Shown here: in pieces, positions 24,491-29,462 of the stretch
How positions within the stretch are numbered: position 1 is the stretch's first letter
Layout of the letters: each line of letters begins with the position of its first letter
Assembly (NCBI GenBank): GCA_021613375.1
Contig: CM038704.1
Location: 4,898,155 to 4,962,154, forward strand
Reading direction: 5' to 3'
DNA: 64,000 nucleotides
DNA from: Megaleporinus macrocephalus
Lineage: Eukaryota; Chordata; Actinopteri; Characiformes; Anostomidae
Program-made: the position numbers and the translations under genes
The notes under the pieces: generated by a model
What the model saw: the letters and a program-made list of their open reading frames with translations, nothing else
The model's database searches: none
Told to the model about the DNA's origin: nothing

Positions 24491-27173
24491 GCGAGAGAGA
24501 GAGAGAGAGAGAGAGAGCGCAATGCCATAGACAGAGATATGCTGTACTGGTTGTTAACACAGCGGCTCTGTTCGGCTCTGTTTACTCTTTCTATAGTTCT
24601 GTTAGTCTCAAGTTCTGGAAGCTGAGTAATGTCTGAGTAATGTCTGAGTAATATCTGAGTAATGTCTGAGTAATGTCTGAGTAATAGCTGAGTAATATCT
24701 GAGTAATGTCTGAGTAATGTCTGAGTAATGTCTGAGTAATATCTGAGTAATGTCTGAGTAATGTCTGAGTAATGTCTGAGTAATAGCTGAGTAATGTCTG
24801 AGTAGTATCTGAGTAGTATCTGAGTAATGTCTGAGTAATAATGTCTGAGTAATGTCTGAGTTATAGCTGAGTAATAGCTGAGTAATGTCTGAGTAGTATC
24901 TGAGTAGTATCTGAGTAATGTCTGAGTAGTATCTGAGTAATGTCTGAGTAATAATGTCTGAGTAATGTCTGAGTTATAGCTGAGTAATAGCTGAGTAATG
25001 TCTGAGTAGTATCTGAGTAGTATCTGAGTAATGTCTGAGTAGTATCTGAGTAATGTCTGAGTAGTGTCTGAGTAATATCTGAGTAATATCTGAGTAATAT
25101 CTGAGTAATATCTGAGTAATATCTGGGAAGCTCTGGTTGCTCCGGAGAGACTCTCTGTGTAACAGTAATGTGTTAATGTGTGTATTACACTAGAGCAGTT
25201 AGCTTTAGCCCCGGAGCTAATGTGTGTATTACACTAGAGCAGTTAGCTTTAGTCCCGGAGCTAATGTGTGTATTACACTAGAGCAGTTAGCTTTAGCCCC
25301 GGAGCTAATGTGTGTATTACACTAGAGCAGTTAGCTTTAGCCCCGGAGCTAATGTGTGTATTACACTAGAGCAGTTAGCTTTAGCCCCGGAGCTAATGTG
25401 TGTATTACACTAGAGCAGTTAGCTTTAGCCCCGGAGCTAATGTGTGTATTACACTAGAACAGTTAGCTTTAGCCCCAGAGCTAATGTGTGTATTACACTA
25501 GAACAGTTAGCTTTAGCCCCGGAGCTAATGTATGTATTACTCTAGAGCAGTTAGCTTTAGCCCCGGAGCTAATGTGTGTATTACACTAGAGCAGTTAGCT
25601 TTAGCCCCGGAGCTAATGTGTGTATTACACTAGAACAGTTAGCTTTAGCCCCAGAGCTAATGTGTGTATTACACTAGAACAGTTAGCTTTAGCCCCGGAG
25701 CTAATGTATGTATTACTCTAGAGCAGTTAGCTTTAGCCCCAGAGCTAATGTGTGTATTACACTAGAGCAGTTAGCTTTAGCCCCAGAGCTAATGTGTGTA
25801 TTACACTAGAACAGTTAGCTTTAGCCCCGGAGCTAATGTATGTATTACTCTAGAGCAGTTAGCTTTAGCCCCGGAGCTAATGTATGTATTACTCTAGAGC
25901 AGTTAGCTTTAGCCCCAGAGCTAATGTGTGTATTACACTAGAACAGTTAGCTTTAGCCCCGGAGCTAATGTGTGTATTACACTAGAACAGTTAGCTTTAG
26001 CCCCGGAGCTAATGTGTGTATTACACTAGAACAGTTAGCTTTAACCCTGGAGCTAATGTGTGTATTACACTAGAACAGTTAGCTTTAGCCCCGGAGCTAA
26101 TGTGTGTATTACACTAGAACAGTTAGCTTTAGCCCCGGAGCTAATGTGTGTATTACACTAGAACAGTTAGCTTTAGCCCCGGAGCTAAGTAGTACAACAT
26201 CCGCTCTGCTTCACGTCTACAGCCGTAACTAGGAACCCGTAACTGCCTCATTAAAAACCTCACTGTTCACTATAAATTATTAATTTTCACTTATTTGACC
26301 AAACCTTTGGTCCTTCACATGCGACAGCCGCACGTTACACCACACCAATAACACAGGGCTGCCCGCAGACGCGCCTGAGTTTAATTCGGTGCTACCAAAC
26401 ACTGATATGGGCCGATGTCGATATATTAAAAAATGGCAAAAATCAGCAGCAGTGCTCGACTTCTTAAATGTGGGCGTCTGACTCCAGCGCCTCGAAACTC
26501 GTCTCTACTTTACTCCTCCAGAGCAAAAACCATCAACACTATAGTAAAACCCACAAGAGGAGAACCCATAGAGCTGAAACGCTGAGGAGACGCTGCAGCT
26601 GAGGTCAGTAAACACCGCTCACATGCAGTGGGCGGGAACAAGCCGTGACGTAGCCTCTCTCTAACTACAGCGTCCCAATAATCGGACTTATAAGGAGAGA
26701 CGAGGAGCGAACGCTGCTCCTTACACAGCTGGTACAGTAGAGCCAGTGCACTACTTAGGCAGCTCACTGGGATTTGAGACAGACCCAACGTAGTCTTTAA
26801 AAGATTTTGGCCTAAAGGTTCGTGAAGGTCACCAAAGATTTCAGGTTGTGCACGTGTAGGTTCTCTGGTGGACAAGGTGACCCCTGGTTCCCATCACGGC
26901 GGCTCGCAGCTGAATCCTGCAGCAATTTTGAAAATTTGGTGGAGCTCCCCTGTAAGATCTCCCCTTTAAGCAGGGCCAAGCTTTGGCTTGCTTCTGTCAG
27001 CCCACCCCCCGCCGTCCCCATGTGTTCGCCCTTAAGTTTGTTTGTCCTTTTCACGCTCTCTCTGTCTCCGTCCGTCCCCAGGTCCCAACGCAATCGGATC
27101 GGCCTCCAGCGTGTCCACTCTCTCCGCCCTCAGCACAATAGCCCTGTCCCTCACAGCCCGGACGTCCTTATGA
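1..27173 (+). CDS. cntn3: Contactin-3, C-terminal part (9 exons, 5' end outside window)
   Basis: Contactins are GPI-anchored immunoglobulin/FN3 adhesion proteins on neuronal surfaces, with six Ig domains followed by four FN3 domains. Joining 1-102, 2395-2544, 4304-4374, 7987-8221, 12725-12840, 16436-16622, 16741-16853, 20178-20346 and 27082-27173 gives one open frame of about 410 residues ending in TGA. It covers the end of FN3-1, FN3-2 ([19 protein letters not shown]), FN3-3, FN3-4 ([20 protein letters not shown]) and a hydrophobic tail. The tail ([19 protein letters not shown]) closely resembles the contactin-3 ending as I recall it (LSAISTIMISLTARSSL), and differs from contactin-4, which favours contactin-3 over its paralogs. 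Introns are phase 1,1,0,1,0,1,0,1, as expected for FN3 modules. The family is secure. The paralog call rests on memory, and a teleost a/b duplicate cannot be excluded. Confidence 0.9.
371..447. repeat. (TA)n microsatellite
   Basis: About 38 uninterrupted TA dinucleotides, following GATGTAGACCC. It gives an artefactual open frame of alternating Tyr and Ile. Confidence 0.95.
975..1065 (+). repeat. LINE/SINE 3'-tail-like fragment
   Basis: The stretch reading AAGAATTTCATTGTACAGTG, then a short gap, then ATGACAATAGAACTCTTGAA and a second TCTTGAA resembles the recurrent 3' end of fish retroelements. The tail is slightly repetitive (CTTGAATCTTGAA). The class is not assigned. Confidence 0.45.
1050..1320 (+). 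pseudogene. Tc1/mariner transposase C-terminal relic
   Basis: The + strand encodes a decayed end of a Tc1-type DDE transposase. [14 protein letters not shown] block holds the second catalytic Asp context, and a degraded form of the proline-rich SPDLNPIE block follows ([14 protein letters not shown]), so the last acidic residue context is lost. The frame stops at about 1311. No N-terminal DNA-binding part and no inverted repeats are visible. The large minus-strand frames over this stretch are shadows. Confidence 0.75.
1497..1580. repeat. (TA)n microsatellite, compound
   Basis: A pure AT run at 1497-1543 is followed by interrupted ATATATGACATATATA units to 1580. Confidence 0.9.
1620..1875 (+). 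repeat. Dispersed repeat, 'accaatagaaatgctcc' family
   Basis: Contains the blocks GTCCATTGAAAAAC, GACCAATAGAAATGCTCC and GTTCCATTGACTTACATTGA. The same blocks recur near 15590-15780, 38825-38945, 51760-51850 and 61800-61990, so this is a moderately repeated, unclassified element. The first copies carry the recurring phrase TCTCCTGTAAAGTTGCAATT. Confidence 0.7.
2395..2544 (+). CDS. cntn3: cntn3 exon: end of FN3 domain 1
   Basis: Acceptor TTTCCTGCCAG|TG and donor AC|GTAAGT, phase 1 to phase 1, 150 bases. The translation contains [20 protein letters not shown], then [17 protein letters not shown]. The [22 protein letters not shown] pattern is the F-G strand of contactin FN3-1. Confidence 0.95.
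2740..3040. mobile_element. Foldback (palindromic) MITE, copy 1
   Basis: Two arms are inverted copies of one another. The left arm begins ATGGTCAGGACCCCCGCAGG and continues through CACTGCAGTGACACTGACGT; the right arm ends with TGCGGGGGTCCTGACCATT. The arms meet near 2930 at CAGCAGTGCTGCTGCTG. Related copies lie at 13195-13480, 34925-35470 and 48310-48890. It ends exactly where the 3055-3990 minisatellite begins. The superfamily is not assigned. Confidence 0.8.
3055..3990. repeat. Minisatellite, about 41-bp dimer of 20/21-bp units
   Basis: Alternating units TTTCATTCTATATTCTCAAG and TTTCATTCCACATATTCAGAC repeat for about 930 bp. The dimer length (41) is not a multiple of 3 and the unit lacks stops in all + frames, so all three frames stay open for hundreds of codons. 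These are not genes. The array runs straight into a TA tract. Confidence 0.95.
3997..4140. repeat. (TA)n / (TG)n microsatellites
   Basis: (TA)n at 3997-4070, then a short TG run, about 30 unique bases and a second TA tract at 4112-4140, followed by a GA-rich stretch. Confidence 0.9.
4304..4374 (+). CDS. cntn3: cntn3 exon: start of FN3 domain 2
   Basis: Acceptor CTCCATCAG|TC and donor GAG|GTAAGC, 71 bases, moving from phase 1 to phase 0. Encodes [20 protein letters not shown] followed by TWE. The [18 protein letters not shown] block is near-invariant in contactins. Confidence 0.96.
4640..5660. other. CpG-rich island inside a cntn3 intron
   Basis: About 1 kb with dense CpG, including GCGAGCGCGAGCGCGAGCAG at 4667, GTGCGCGCGCC at 4858 and GCTCGCGCGAGCGCGCCCGC at 5057. 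It stands out from the AT-rich, CpG-poor introns around it. The overlapping open frames on both strands are non-conserved and typical of GC-rich DNA. It could be an internal promoter, enhancer or bivalent developmental island. No exon is recognised. Confidence 0.55.
5860..5915. repeat. AAGTCAAGTC-rich repeat, left part (split by transposons)
   Basis: AAGTCCAAGTCAAGTCACGAG and related words. A matching AGTCGAGTCGAGAGTCATTA part lies at about 7495-7590, on the far side of two transposons (5916-7129), so one older repeat appears to have been split. Confidence 0.6.
5916..6421 (+). mobile_element. Tc1-like MITE, copy 1
   Basis: Inverted termini CACTACCGCTCAAAAGTTTA and AACTTTTGAGCGGTAGTG. Inside, after a promoter-like TGAGTATAAAAGGGAACAAC, a start codon at 6301 opens [20 protein letters not shown], the first part of a Tc1-type helix-turn-helix transposase, after which the frame is lost and the right terminus follows at once. 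It is therefore an internally deleted derivative of about 506 bp. Copies 2 to 4 are at 14204-14709, 28999-29462 and 33448-33968. Confidence 0.85.
6432..7129 (-). mobile_element. Tc1-like element with about 160-bp inverted repeats, defective
   Basis: Termini TACAGTGGTGTGAAAAGGTG and CACTTTTTCACACCACTGTA. The inverted repeats extend through GTTTACCTGTGTTGTTTTTG and AATATTTAAATTGGTTTGAT. The minus strand between the arms encodes a transposase C-terminus ([16 protein letters not shown], then [20 protein letters not shown], stop near 6653). The N-terminal and catalytic parts are missing. A TA tract starts at its right end. Confidence 0.8.
7127..7169. repeat. (TA)n microsatellite
   Basis: Pure TA run that continues directly from the terminal TGTA of the Tc1-like element. 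Confidence 0.95.
7495..7590. repeat. AAGTC-rich repeat, right part
   Basis: GACAAGTCGAGTCGAGAGTC and TCTTTTTCTACTCGACTTCA, with the same word composition as 5860-5915. It ends near AACCCATCTCTGG. Confidence 0.55.
7987..8221 (+). CDS. cntn3: cntn3 exon: body of FN3 domain 2
   Basis: Acceptor GTGTGCTGCAG|CC and donor G|GTCAGT, 235 bases, phase 0 to 1. Contains [20 protein letters not shown], then [20 protein letters not shown] and [20 protein letters not shown]. The [12 protein letters not shown] and [10 protein letters not shown] motifs are contactin hallmarks. The NES triplet is a predicted N-glycosylation site. The donor has C at +3 but keeps AGT at +4 to +6. Confidence 0.96.
8387..8904. 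mobile_element. hAT-like MITE (or pair) inserted in the SINE
   Basis: Ends TAGGGGTGGGCGATATGG and CATATGACACACCCCTA are inverted. The flanks GTGGTCAG (8379-8386) and GTGGTTAG (8905-8912) form an 8-bp near-identical pair, the duplication length of hAT elements, although SINE head repeats could mimic this. Extra internal ends at 8549-8572 and 8802-8822 suggest two related elements together. Confidence 0.65.
8905..8970 (+). repeat. Incipient 20-bp A-box array (3 units)
   Basis: Three tandem copies of the 20-bp unit containing GGTGGTGTAGTGGTTAGT, immediately before the SINE body. The same unit makes up the 110-copy array at 20661-22860. Confidence 0.85.
9290..9560. other. AT-rich intron sequence, nothing recognised
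   Basis: No coding frame, RNA gene or known repeat that I can identify. Confidence 0.5.
9575..9960 (-). mobile_element. MITE-like dispersed repeat 'ctggggcgtccagg', copy 1
   Basis: The minus strand carries GCTTCTCCTAAACAACCCAG, TGGGGCGTCCAGGAGAAATC and CAAACTGGAGCTCAAGATCT. The same blocks occur on the + strand at 34345-34740 and 37222-37733. The third copy has inverted ends (see there), which suggests a non-autonomous DNA transposon. Confidence 0.7.
9961..10764. other. Intron sequence, no gene seen
   Basis: A mixture of unique-looking and possibly old repeat DNA. Short open frames show no domain. Confidence 0.45.
10765..11310 (-). mobile_element. Tc1-like element with inverted ends, transposase decayed
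   Basis: The ends read GAGTCACATTATTATGACCA (left) and TAGTGGTCATAATAATGTG (right), an inverted pair. The minus strand encodes pieces of a Tc1-type transposase: a [11 protein letters not shown] block near 11250, and an L-D-L-L-x-G-V-G-S-type block near 10900-10980. Frames are broken throughout. Relatives lie at 33070-33330 (minus) and 62195-62700 (plus). Confidence 0.75.
11311..11740. other. Intron sequence, possibly more Tc1 relic
   Basis: GCTCGTACAGAAACACCAGT and the region after it may be transposon-derived. I cannot assign it with confidence. Confidence 0.35.
11757..12560. repeat. Tandem repeat of about 350 bp, 2.3 copies
   Basis: The block TGTATCCCTCCACC recurs near 11789, 12140 and 12483, and AGATGGAGGCAGTAAGTGAA recurs near 11920 and 12283. 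Copies differ by substitutions and small deletions. The 76- to 80-codon frames inside are not conserved between copies, so I do not call them genes. Confidence 0.85.
12590..12690 (-). repeat. Dispersed 'gtggtgaatggaacc' repeat fragment
   Basis: The minus strand carries GGTGGTGAATGGAACCAGAC. The same phrase recurs at about 23860, 40925, 55770 (minus), 59760 and 60660 (minus). Short unclassified repeat. Confidence 0.6.
12725..12840 (+). CDS. cntn3: cntn3 exon: first half of FN3 domain 3 (cryptic to ORF finding)
   Basis: Acceptor CTGATCACAG|AG and donor TATGAG|GTAATG, 116 bases, phase 1 to 0. Reading in the phase set by the previous exon gives [20 protein letters not shown], then [18 protein letters not shown]. 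This matches the contactin FN3-3 layout as I recall it (P-P-x-x-x-x-A-R-S-L-S-A-x-x-I-E-V-x-W, then G-Y-E). Without it FN3-3 would lack its A to C strands and the frame would not join. In genomic DNA it sits inside unrelated reverse-strand open frames. Confidence 0.9.
13132..13155. repeat. (TA)n microsatellite
   Basis: Short pure AT run. Confidence 0.85.
13195..13480. mobile_element. Foldback element, copy 2 (partial)
   Basis: Contains AATGGTCAGGACCCCCACAG, CCACTCACTGTCCACTCTAT and TGTAGATGTAAAGTCAGAGA, shared with 34925-35470 and 48310-48890. One arm is largely missing. Confidence 0.8.
13481..14203. other. Intron sequence, nothing recognised
   Basis: No domain, RNA gene or clear repeat identified. 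Confidence 0.45.
14204..14709 (+). mobile_element. Tc1-like MITE, copy 2
   Basis: Termini CACTACTACTCAAAAGTTTA and AACTTTTGAACAGTAGTG. It has the same interior as copy 1, including the truncated transposase start [20 protein letters not shown] near 14591. A TATATATA stretch precedes the left end and a short GATA run follows the right end. Confidence 0.85.
14725..15587. mobile_element. hAT-like non-autonomous element, copy A
   Basis: Contains GAACGGCCGATATTTCTCC near the left and GCCCCGCCCTCTATCGG, GCGCTGAAACGCTTATTGG near the right. The right part (15228-15587) matches 53381-53715 in the same orientation, but the interior 14990-15228 matches 53139-53381 in reverse orientation. No transposase frame is seen. 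Confidence 0.65.
15590..15780 (+). repeat. Dispersed repeat 'accaatagaattgctcc', copy 2
   Basis: GTGGACCAATAGAATTGCTC, GGTTCCATTAACTTACATTG and GGTTTCTCCTGTAAAGTTAC match the family at 1620-1875. Confidence 0.7.
15782..15981. repeat. Two long (TA)n microsatellites
   Basis: TA tracts at 15782-15852 and 15895-15981, separated by about 40 bases of AT-rich sequence. Confidence 0.95.
16020..16430. other. GC-moderate, unique-looking intron segment before exon
   Basis: Lies between the TA tracts and the FN3-3 exon and is free of recognised repeats, unlike most of the intron. It may contain conserved non-coding sequence; no motif is decisive. Confidence 0.35.
16436..16622 (+). CDS. cntn3: cntn3 exon: second half of FN3 domain 3
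   Basis: Acceptor CCCTCTCTAG|CTG and donor TC|GTAAGC, 187 bases, phase 0 to 1. Encodes [20 protein letters not shown], then [20 protein letters not shown] and [20 protein letters not shown]. The AYNxAGTGPxSxxxNVTTKKP ending is diagnostic of contactins. NRT and NVT are possible N-glycosylation sites. The first codon is CTG (Leu), where I recall Val in relatives. The long minus-strand frame over this exon is its shadow. Confidence 0.96.
16741..16853 (+). CDS. cntn3: cntn3 exon: first half of FN3 domain 4
   Basis: Acceptor TATCTTCCCAG|CT and donor AAG|GTAAGC, 113 bases, phase 1 to 0. Encodes [20 protein letters not shown], then [17 protein letters not shown]. PPSQPPxxVxWN and [15 protein letters not shown] are contactin signatures. 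The intron before it is only 118 bases. Confidence 0.97.
16854..17150. other. Intron, nothing recognised
   Basis: Unique-looking sequence; no feature supported. Confidence 0.4.
17155..18310. repeat. Irregular tandem repeat, 4 partial copies
   Basis: The block GTAATAACTGTGTAGTTACA or a close variant recurs near 17170, 17671, 17880 and 18210. GATGTAGCCAC and ACTCTGGAGGAG also recur. Unit lengths vary between about 210 and 500 bp because of internal deletions. Confidence 0.8.
18311..20100. other. AT-rich intron with old repeats
   Basis: The stretch 18650-18735 contains AAGGTCAGTATCTGCAGATC, the reverse complement of part of 55490-55580, so both belong to one LINE/SINE-like family. The part around 19000-19200 is rich in AACTTAAATGTTAAAT-type words and is probably an old MITE. 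No gene is seen. Confidence 0.45.
20178..20346 (+). CDS. cntn3: cntn3 exon: second half of FN3 domain 4
   Basis: Acceptor CCCCCTATAG|GT, phase 0 to 1, 169 bases. Encodes [20 protein letters not shown], then [20 protein letters not shown] and [16 protein letters not shown]. The [23 protein letters not shown] block and the IPRIS ending match contactin-3. The donor TCAG|GTCCTG is weak at +3 to +6. If it is not used, the frame runs on for 18 codons to TAA at 20400-20402. Confidence 0.95.
20477..20652 (-). mobile_element. tRNA-like SINE, truncated inverted copy
   Basis: The minus strand carries the SINE tail region (ATTGGCTCCAGCTGTGCCGT, then GATAATGAATAG). It stops at GATCAACCT, where the 20-bp array begins. 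It lacks the head and the TTTCCTCCCACAG part present in the other copies. Confidence 0.75.
20661..22860 (+). repeat. 20-bp A-box minisatellite, 110 units
   Basis: The unit AGTGGTTAGTATGGTGGTGT repeats in perfect 20-base register for 2.2 kb. Units differ only by substitutions (for example GTTAGT/GTCAGT, TATGG/TACGG), and I see no insertion or deletion. Each full unit contains TGGTGTAGTGG, which fits the pol III A-box consensus TRGYNNARNGG. The array is continuous at its right end with the head of a SINE (22861-23165). Confidence 0.95.
22861..23165 (+). mobile_element. tRNA-like SINE, copy with 110-fold expanded head
   Basis: Body CTCCTCACAGTAAGATGATC, AGTTGGATTCCCGG (B-box-like with two mismatches to GGTTCGANTCC), TTTCCTCCCACAGTCCAAAC, CATGCATG and GATTGGCTCCAGCC, ending GATGATGGATGGATTG. 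It is the same family as 8361-9285. Confidence 0.8.
23300..23660. repeat. Minisatellite with internal (TG)n, about 5 units
   Basis: CACTGCCCCCTAGTGTGTAT and GTTCACTAGTGTGTGTG recur five times with TG runs of different length inside each unit. Confidence 0.9.
23661..24190. other. Intron sequence with repeat fragment
   Basis: Contains the GGTGGTGAATGGAACCAGAT fragment near 23860. The 92-codon frame at 23878-24156 has no recognisable domain, and I do not call it a gene. Confidence 0.4.
24455..24518. repeat. (GA)n microsatellite
   Basis: Near-pure GA run with two short interruptions. Confidence 0.9.
24622..25125. repeat. 11-bp minisatellite TGAGTAATGTC
   Basis: About 45 units of TGAGTAATGTC or the variants TGAGTAATATC, TGAGTAGTATC and TGAGTAATAGC. 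A block of several units is itself duplicated (compare 24830-24930 with 24950-25040). Confidence 0.95.
25168..26187. repeat. 44-bp minisatellite, about 23 units
   Basis: The unit contains GTTAGCTTTAGCCCCGGAGC followed by TAATGTGTGTATTACACTAG. The first GTTAGC is at 25198 and the last at 26166, exactly 22 periods of 44, so there are no indels. Each unit holds an inverted pair TTAGCT/AGCTAA around a 10-base loop and a smaller GTGT/ACAC pair. Confidence 0.95.
26451..27081. other. Intron end before the last cntn3 exon
   Basis: Moderately GC-rich and unique-looking. A polypyrimidine tract (TCTCTCTGTCTCCGTCCGTC) leads to the CCCCAG acceptor at 27081. Open frames on both strands show no domain. Confidence 0.5.
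27082..27173 (+). CDS. cntn3: cntn3 last exon: GPI-anchor signal and stop
   Basis: Acceptor GTCCCCAG|GT, phase 1. Encodes [20 protein letters not shown], then [10 protein letters not shown] and TGA at 27171-27173. Small residues (GSAS) before a Leu/Ile/Ala-rich tail fit a GPI attachment signal, which is replaced by the lipid anchor in the ER. The tail ends in TARTSL where I recall TARSSL for human contactin-3, and the spacer before it appears a few residues shorter. Confidence 0.93.
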
Positions 27174-27556
27174 CGAAGCGCGGTCCAGGTGCCCCGGCTC
27201 TAGACGAGACGCTCTCTCGTTAAAAGAGGAGACTCCGAGAGAAGAGACTCGAACGGATCAATGAAACCACCACCTAATCAAAGCCGCTCATATTATAGAC
27301 GGAGGAGGTCAGGAGGACGGGTCCTGATGGGAGAACATACCGGAATGATAAAAGGGGGTTTGCGGTTCAGCTGGCTGTTCGGAAAAGGGGACGCCAGCCC
27401 GCTGGACTCGAACTGTCGTTACCAAAGCAGATAATACACGAAAAAAAAATAATAATATAATAATATAATAATAATAATATTAATGATACATATTAGAATA
27501 CGTCTTATGCATATTTTGTATGGCATAACTAGCTTTTCATCCTGGACTTTACTTTC

Positions 27557-27597
<41 letters not shown>

Positions 27598-28885
27598 TCT
27601 TGGGTTTGAAGCGAGCTGATCCAGCAGCTAGGGGCACGTAGGACTTGTTGTAGATGCATGTCATTTACGATGTTTGGTAGGGGAACGCAGGAATCCCGAT
27701 CCTTTGAACGAAAGAAAAGAAGACGCATTAGCCTTTAGCTGTAAACGAAAAGAAGAAAAACGGCCCAGGGACCTTGGAAACGGCCACCCCGAGCGGGCCC
27801 TTGCACTGAGCGCGCTCCAATCCGGGCAAGCAAGCAGAAGGGAAGACCACGGGAACGCTGACCATGACGTGGCCGTCGCCGGAAAACGTCCAGACGTCCG
27901 CATCTCATCCTCCGCTTCTCCGTTAGTGTCCAGAGCCGTCCTTCGCCTTGTGTGTGCCTCGTCACGTGTTTTTAAGATCCTCAGGTCCTGGAAAATCAAA
28001 AAAAAGCCTTAACTTATCATATATTTATTAGCGCTATCTCCGAGCAGCGAGAGGCAGGGTGGGTGGGTTGGGTGGGTGGTTGGGTGTGCGTGCGTGCGTA
28101 GGGCTTGAATCCGGAGTTTGGTGGGGGGCCCCATCGTTCCTGGTCCGTAGCTTCCATCCCGTACGCTCTCATCCACGGCTTAAGGGCATACTGCGCGGAG
28201 GGGCCACGGACTGCATTTAGAAAAGATATAATTAATCTGCTGCTGACCTTTCTGTTCTCTTTTCTTCCATCGCCGTGTGGGACCGGTACCTTATAATAGA
28301 TAGCTCGTTATCTAGTGAGGTGGAGGTTAGTGAGATGTAGGCTACTTCGGAGGGGCTTCTGTGACTCCAATAAAGGAAAAAAAACTAAAATGTATAACAT
28401 GCTTTCTTTTTGTATATTTCAGATCATTTATATTTAACGGGAACACAAAAATGACAAAAAAAAAAAAACAACAACGACCCAACGACTTTCCTAAGAGCTG
28501 TTCTTGGTTTTTACCTGACGAAGGAGGAGAACTGTTTAATATCGTGGCTCGGTGTCGCTCTGCATGTCGGTGTACTCTTCTTCCATCTCTGTTCATCTGC
28601 TACTGACTGAATGGCTTGTGACCATCGCAAGAGTGCAGAAACGCAGCTGTCCGTTTCCAGACCTTCGTGTATACGTGTCTGTCATAGCCATCGCTCTCTC
28701 TCTCTGTGTCTGTATCTCTCTCTCTTTATCTCTTTCTCTCTTTCTCTCTCTCGCTGTCTGTCGCTCTGTCTTTCCCTTTACGGTGCTTTCCAACGAAGTA
28801 CTCCAAATCATCAAGAAGCCTGAACTGTAAAACCATAGATTATTTTGTTTTGATGTTCTTCATTTATACCAGGTCAAAGAATAAA
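27174..28885 (+). other. cntn3: cntn3 3' UTR (probable)
   Basis: GC-richer than the introns and continuous after the stop codon. Candidate poly(A) signals AATAAA are at 28369-28374 and 28880-28885. It contains a (TG)n run at 27556-27592, a G-tract run at 28057-28084 and CT-rich tracts at 28690-28760. Open frames here (for example 27674-28012) have no recognisable domain. The real 3' end needs transcript data. Confidence 0.6.
28057..28084 (+). other. G-quadruplex-type motif
   Basis: Six GGG tracts (28057, 28061, 28065, 28070, 28074 and 28082), the first five separated by loops of 1-2 bases. Short loops of this kind favour a stable parallel quadruplex, in RNA as well if the 3' UTR extends here. 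Confidence 0.65.
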
Positions 28886-28961
28886 GTTTTTAAAAACTAT
28901 AGTTTGCCTCAAAGTTTTCTTGCCTTTCTGTGCGGCTGCTTCTTCAGAAACAAAAGGAAAG

Positions 28962-28962
<1 letters not shown>

Positions 28963-28998
<36 letters not shown>
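28963..28998. repeat. (TA)n microsatellite
   Basis: TA run abutting the left terminus of the MITE that follows. Confidence 0.95.
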
Positions 28999-29001
<3 letters not shown>

Positions 29002-29462
29002 TACTGCTCAGGATCACTTTAGAATTTCATTTCATGCTATTTTCATGCAATTCACAAACAATAAATCAGATGATTTTTAAAGTCTATTTTTCTATAGAGG
29101 CTTATTTTGCATATAGTTCTATTATCAGTAATTCTCAGTCCTCTGTCTAAATCTCCTGGTACGACCACCAATCCAAGTTAAGGATGTTATTGGACTAATT
29201 GGTTGCTAGGACACTCTTGCTCAATTGTGATGCACAGCTGAAAAACATTCTACTAATAAGTGAGTATAAAAGGGAGAACAACATTCTAGGTTAGTTTAGT
29301 ATCTGAAGATCAGCAGTTGATGGCTTGCTGACCGACTCACAATGACCAGAAAGAAACAACTTTCTTTAGAGACCCGTCAGTCCATTGTTGTGTTAAGGAA
29401 GAAGATACTCCATTAAAACAAGAACATTTCACTGTGATCCCAAACTTTTGAGCGGCATTGTA
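28999..29462 (+). mobile_element. Tc1-like MITE, copy 3
   Basis: Left end CACTACTGCTCAGGATCAC, which lacks the AAAAGTTTA part of the terminus. Right end CCAAACTTTTGAGCGGCATTG. It has the same truncated transposase start near 29341 as the other copies. It directly precedes the 25-bp array. Confidence 0.85.

Larger units (their letters stand above)
24195..26450. mobile_element. hAT-like element carrying two minisatellites
   Basis: The left end has GAGATCGACCGATATGGGTT, GCCGATGGCCGATATGTG and CTGCTGATTTTT. The right end has the inverted set: GATATGGGCCGATGTCGATA, AAATCAGCAGC. Between them lie a GA microsatellite (24455-24518), an 11-bp array (24622-25125) and a 44-bp array (25168-26187). No transposase is seen. 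Exact ends and target duplication could not be fixed. Confidence 0.6.

Noticed and set aside
1..27173. Contactin-4, -5 or -6 as the identity
   Set aside because: The ending [19 protein letters not shown] and the [18 protein letters not shown] block match contactin-3 best from memory. A full alignment would settle it.
27661..28012. 112-codon frames on both strands after the cntn3 stop
   Set aside because: No recognisable domain, in a GC-rich probable 3' UTR; the two strands mirror each other.
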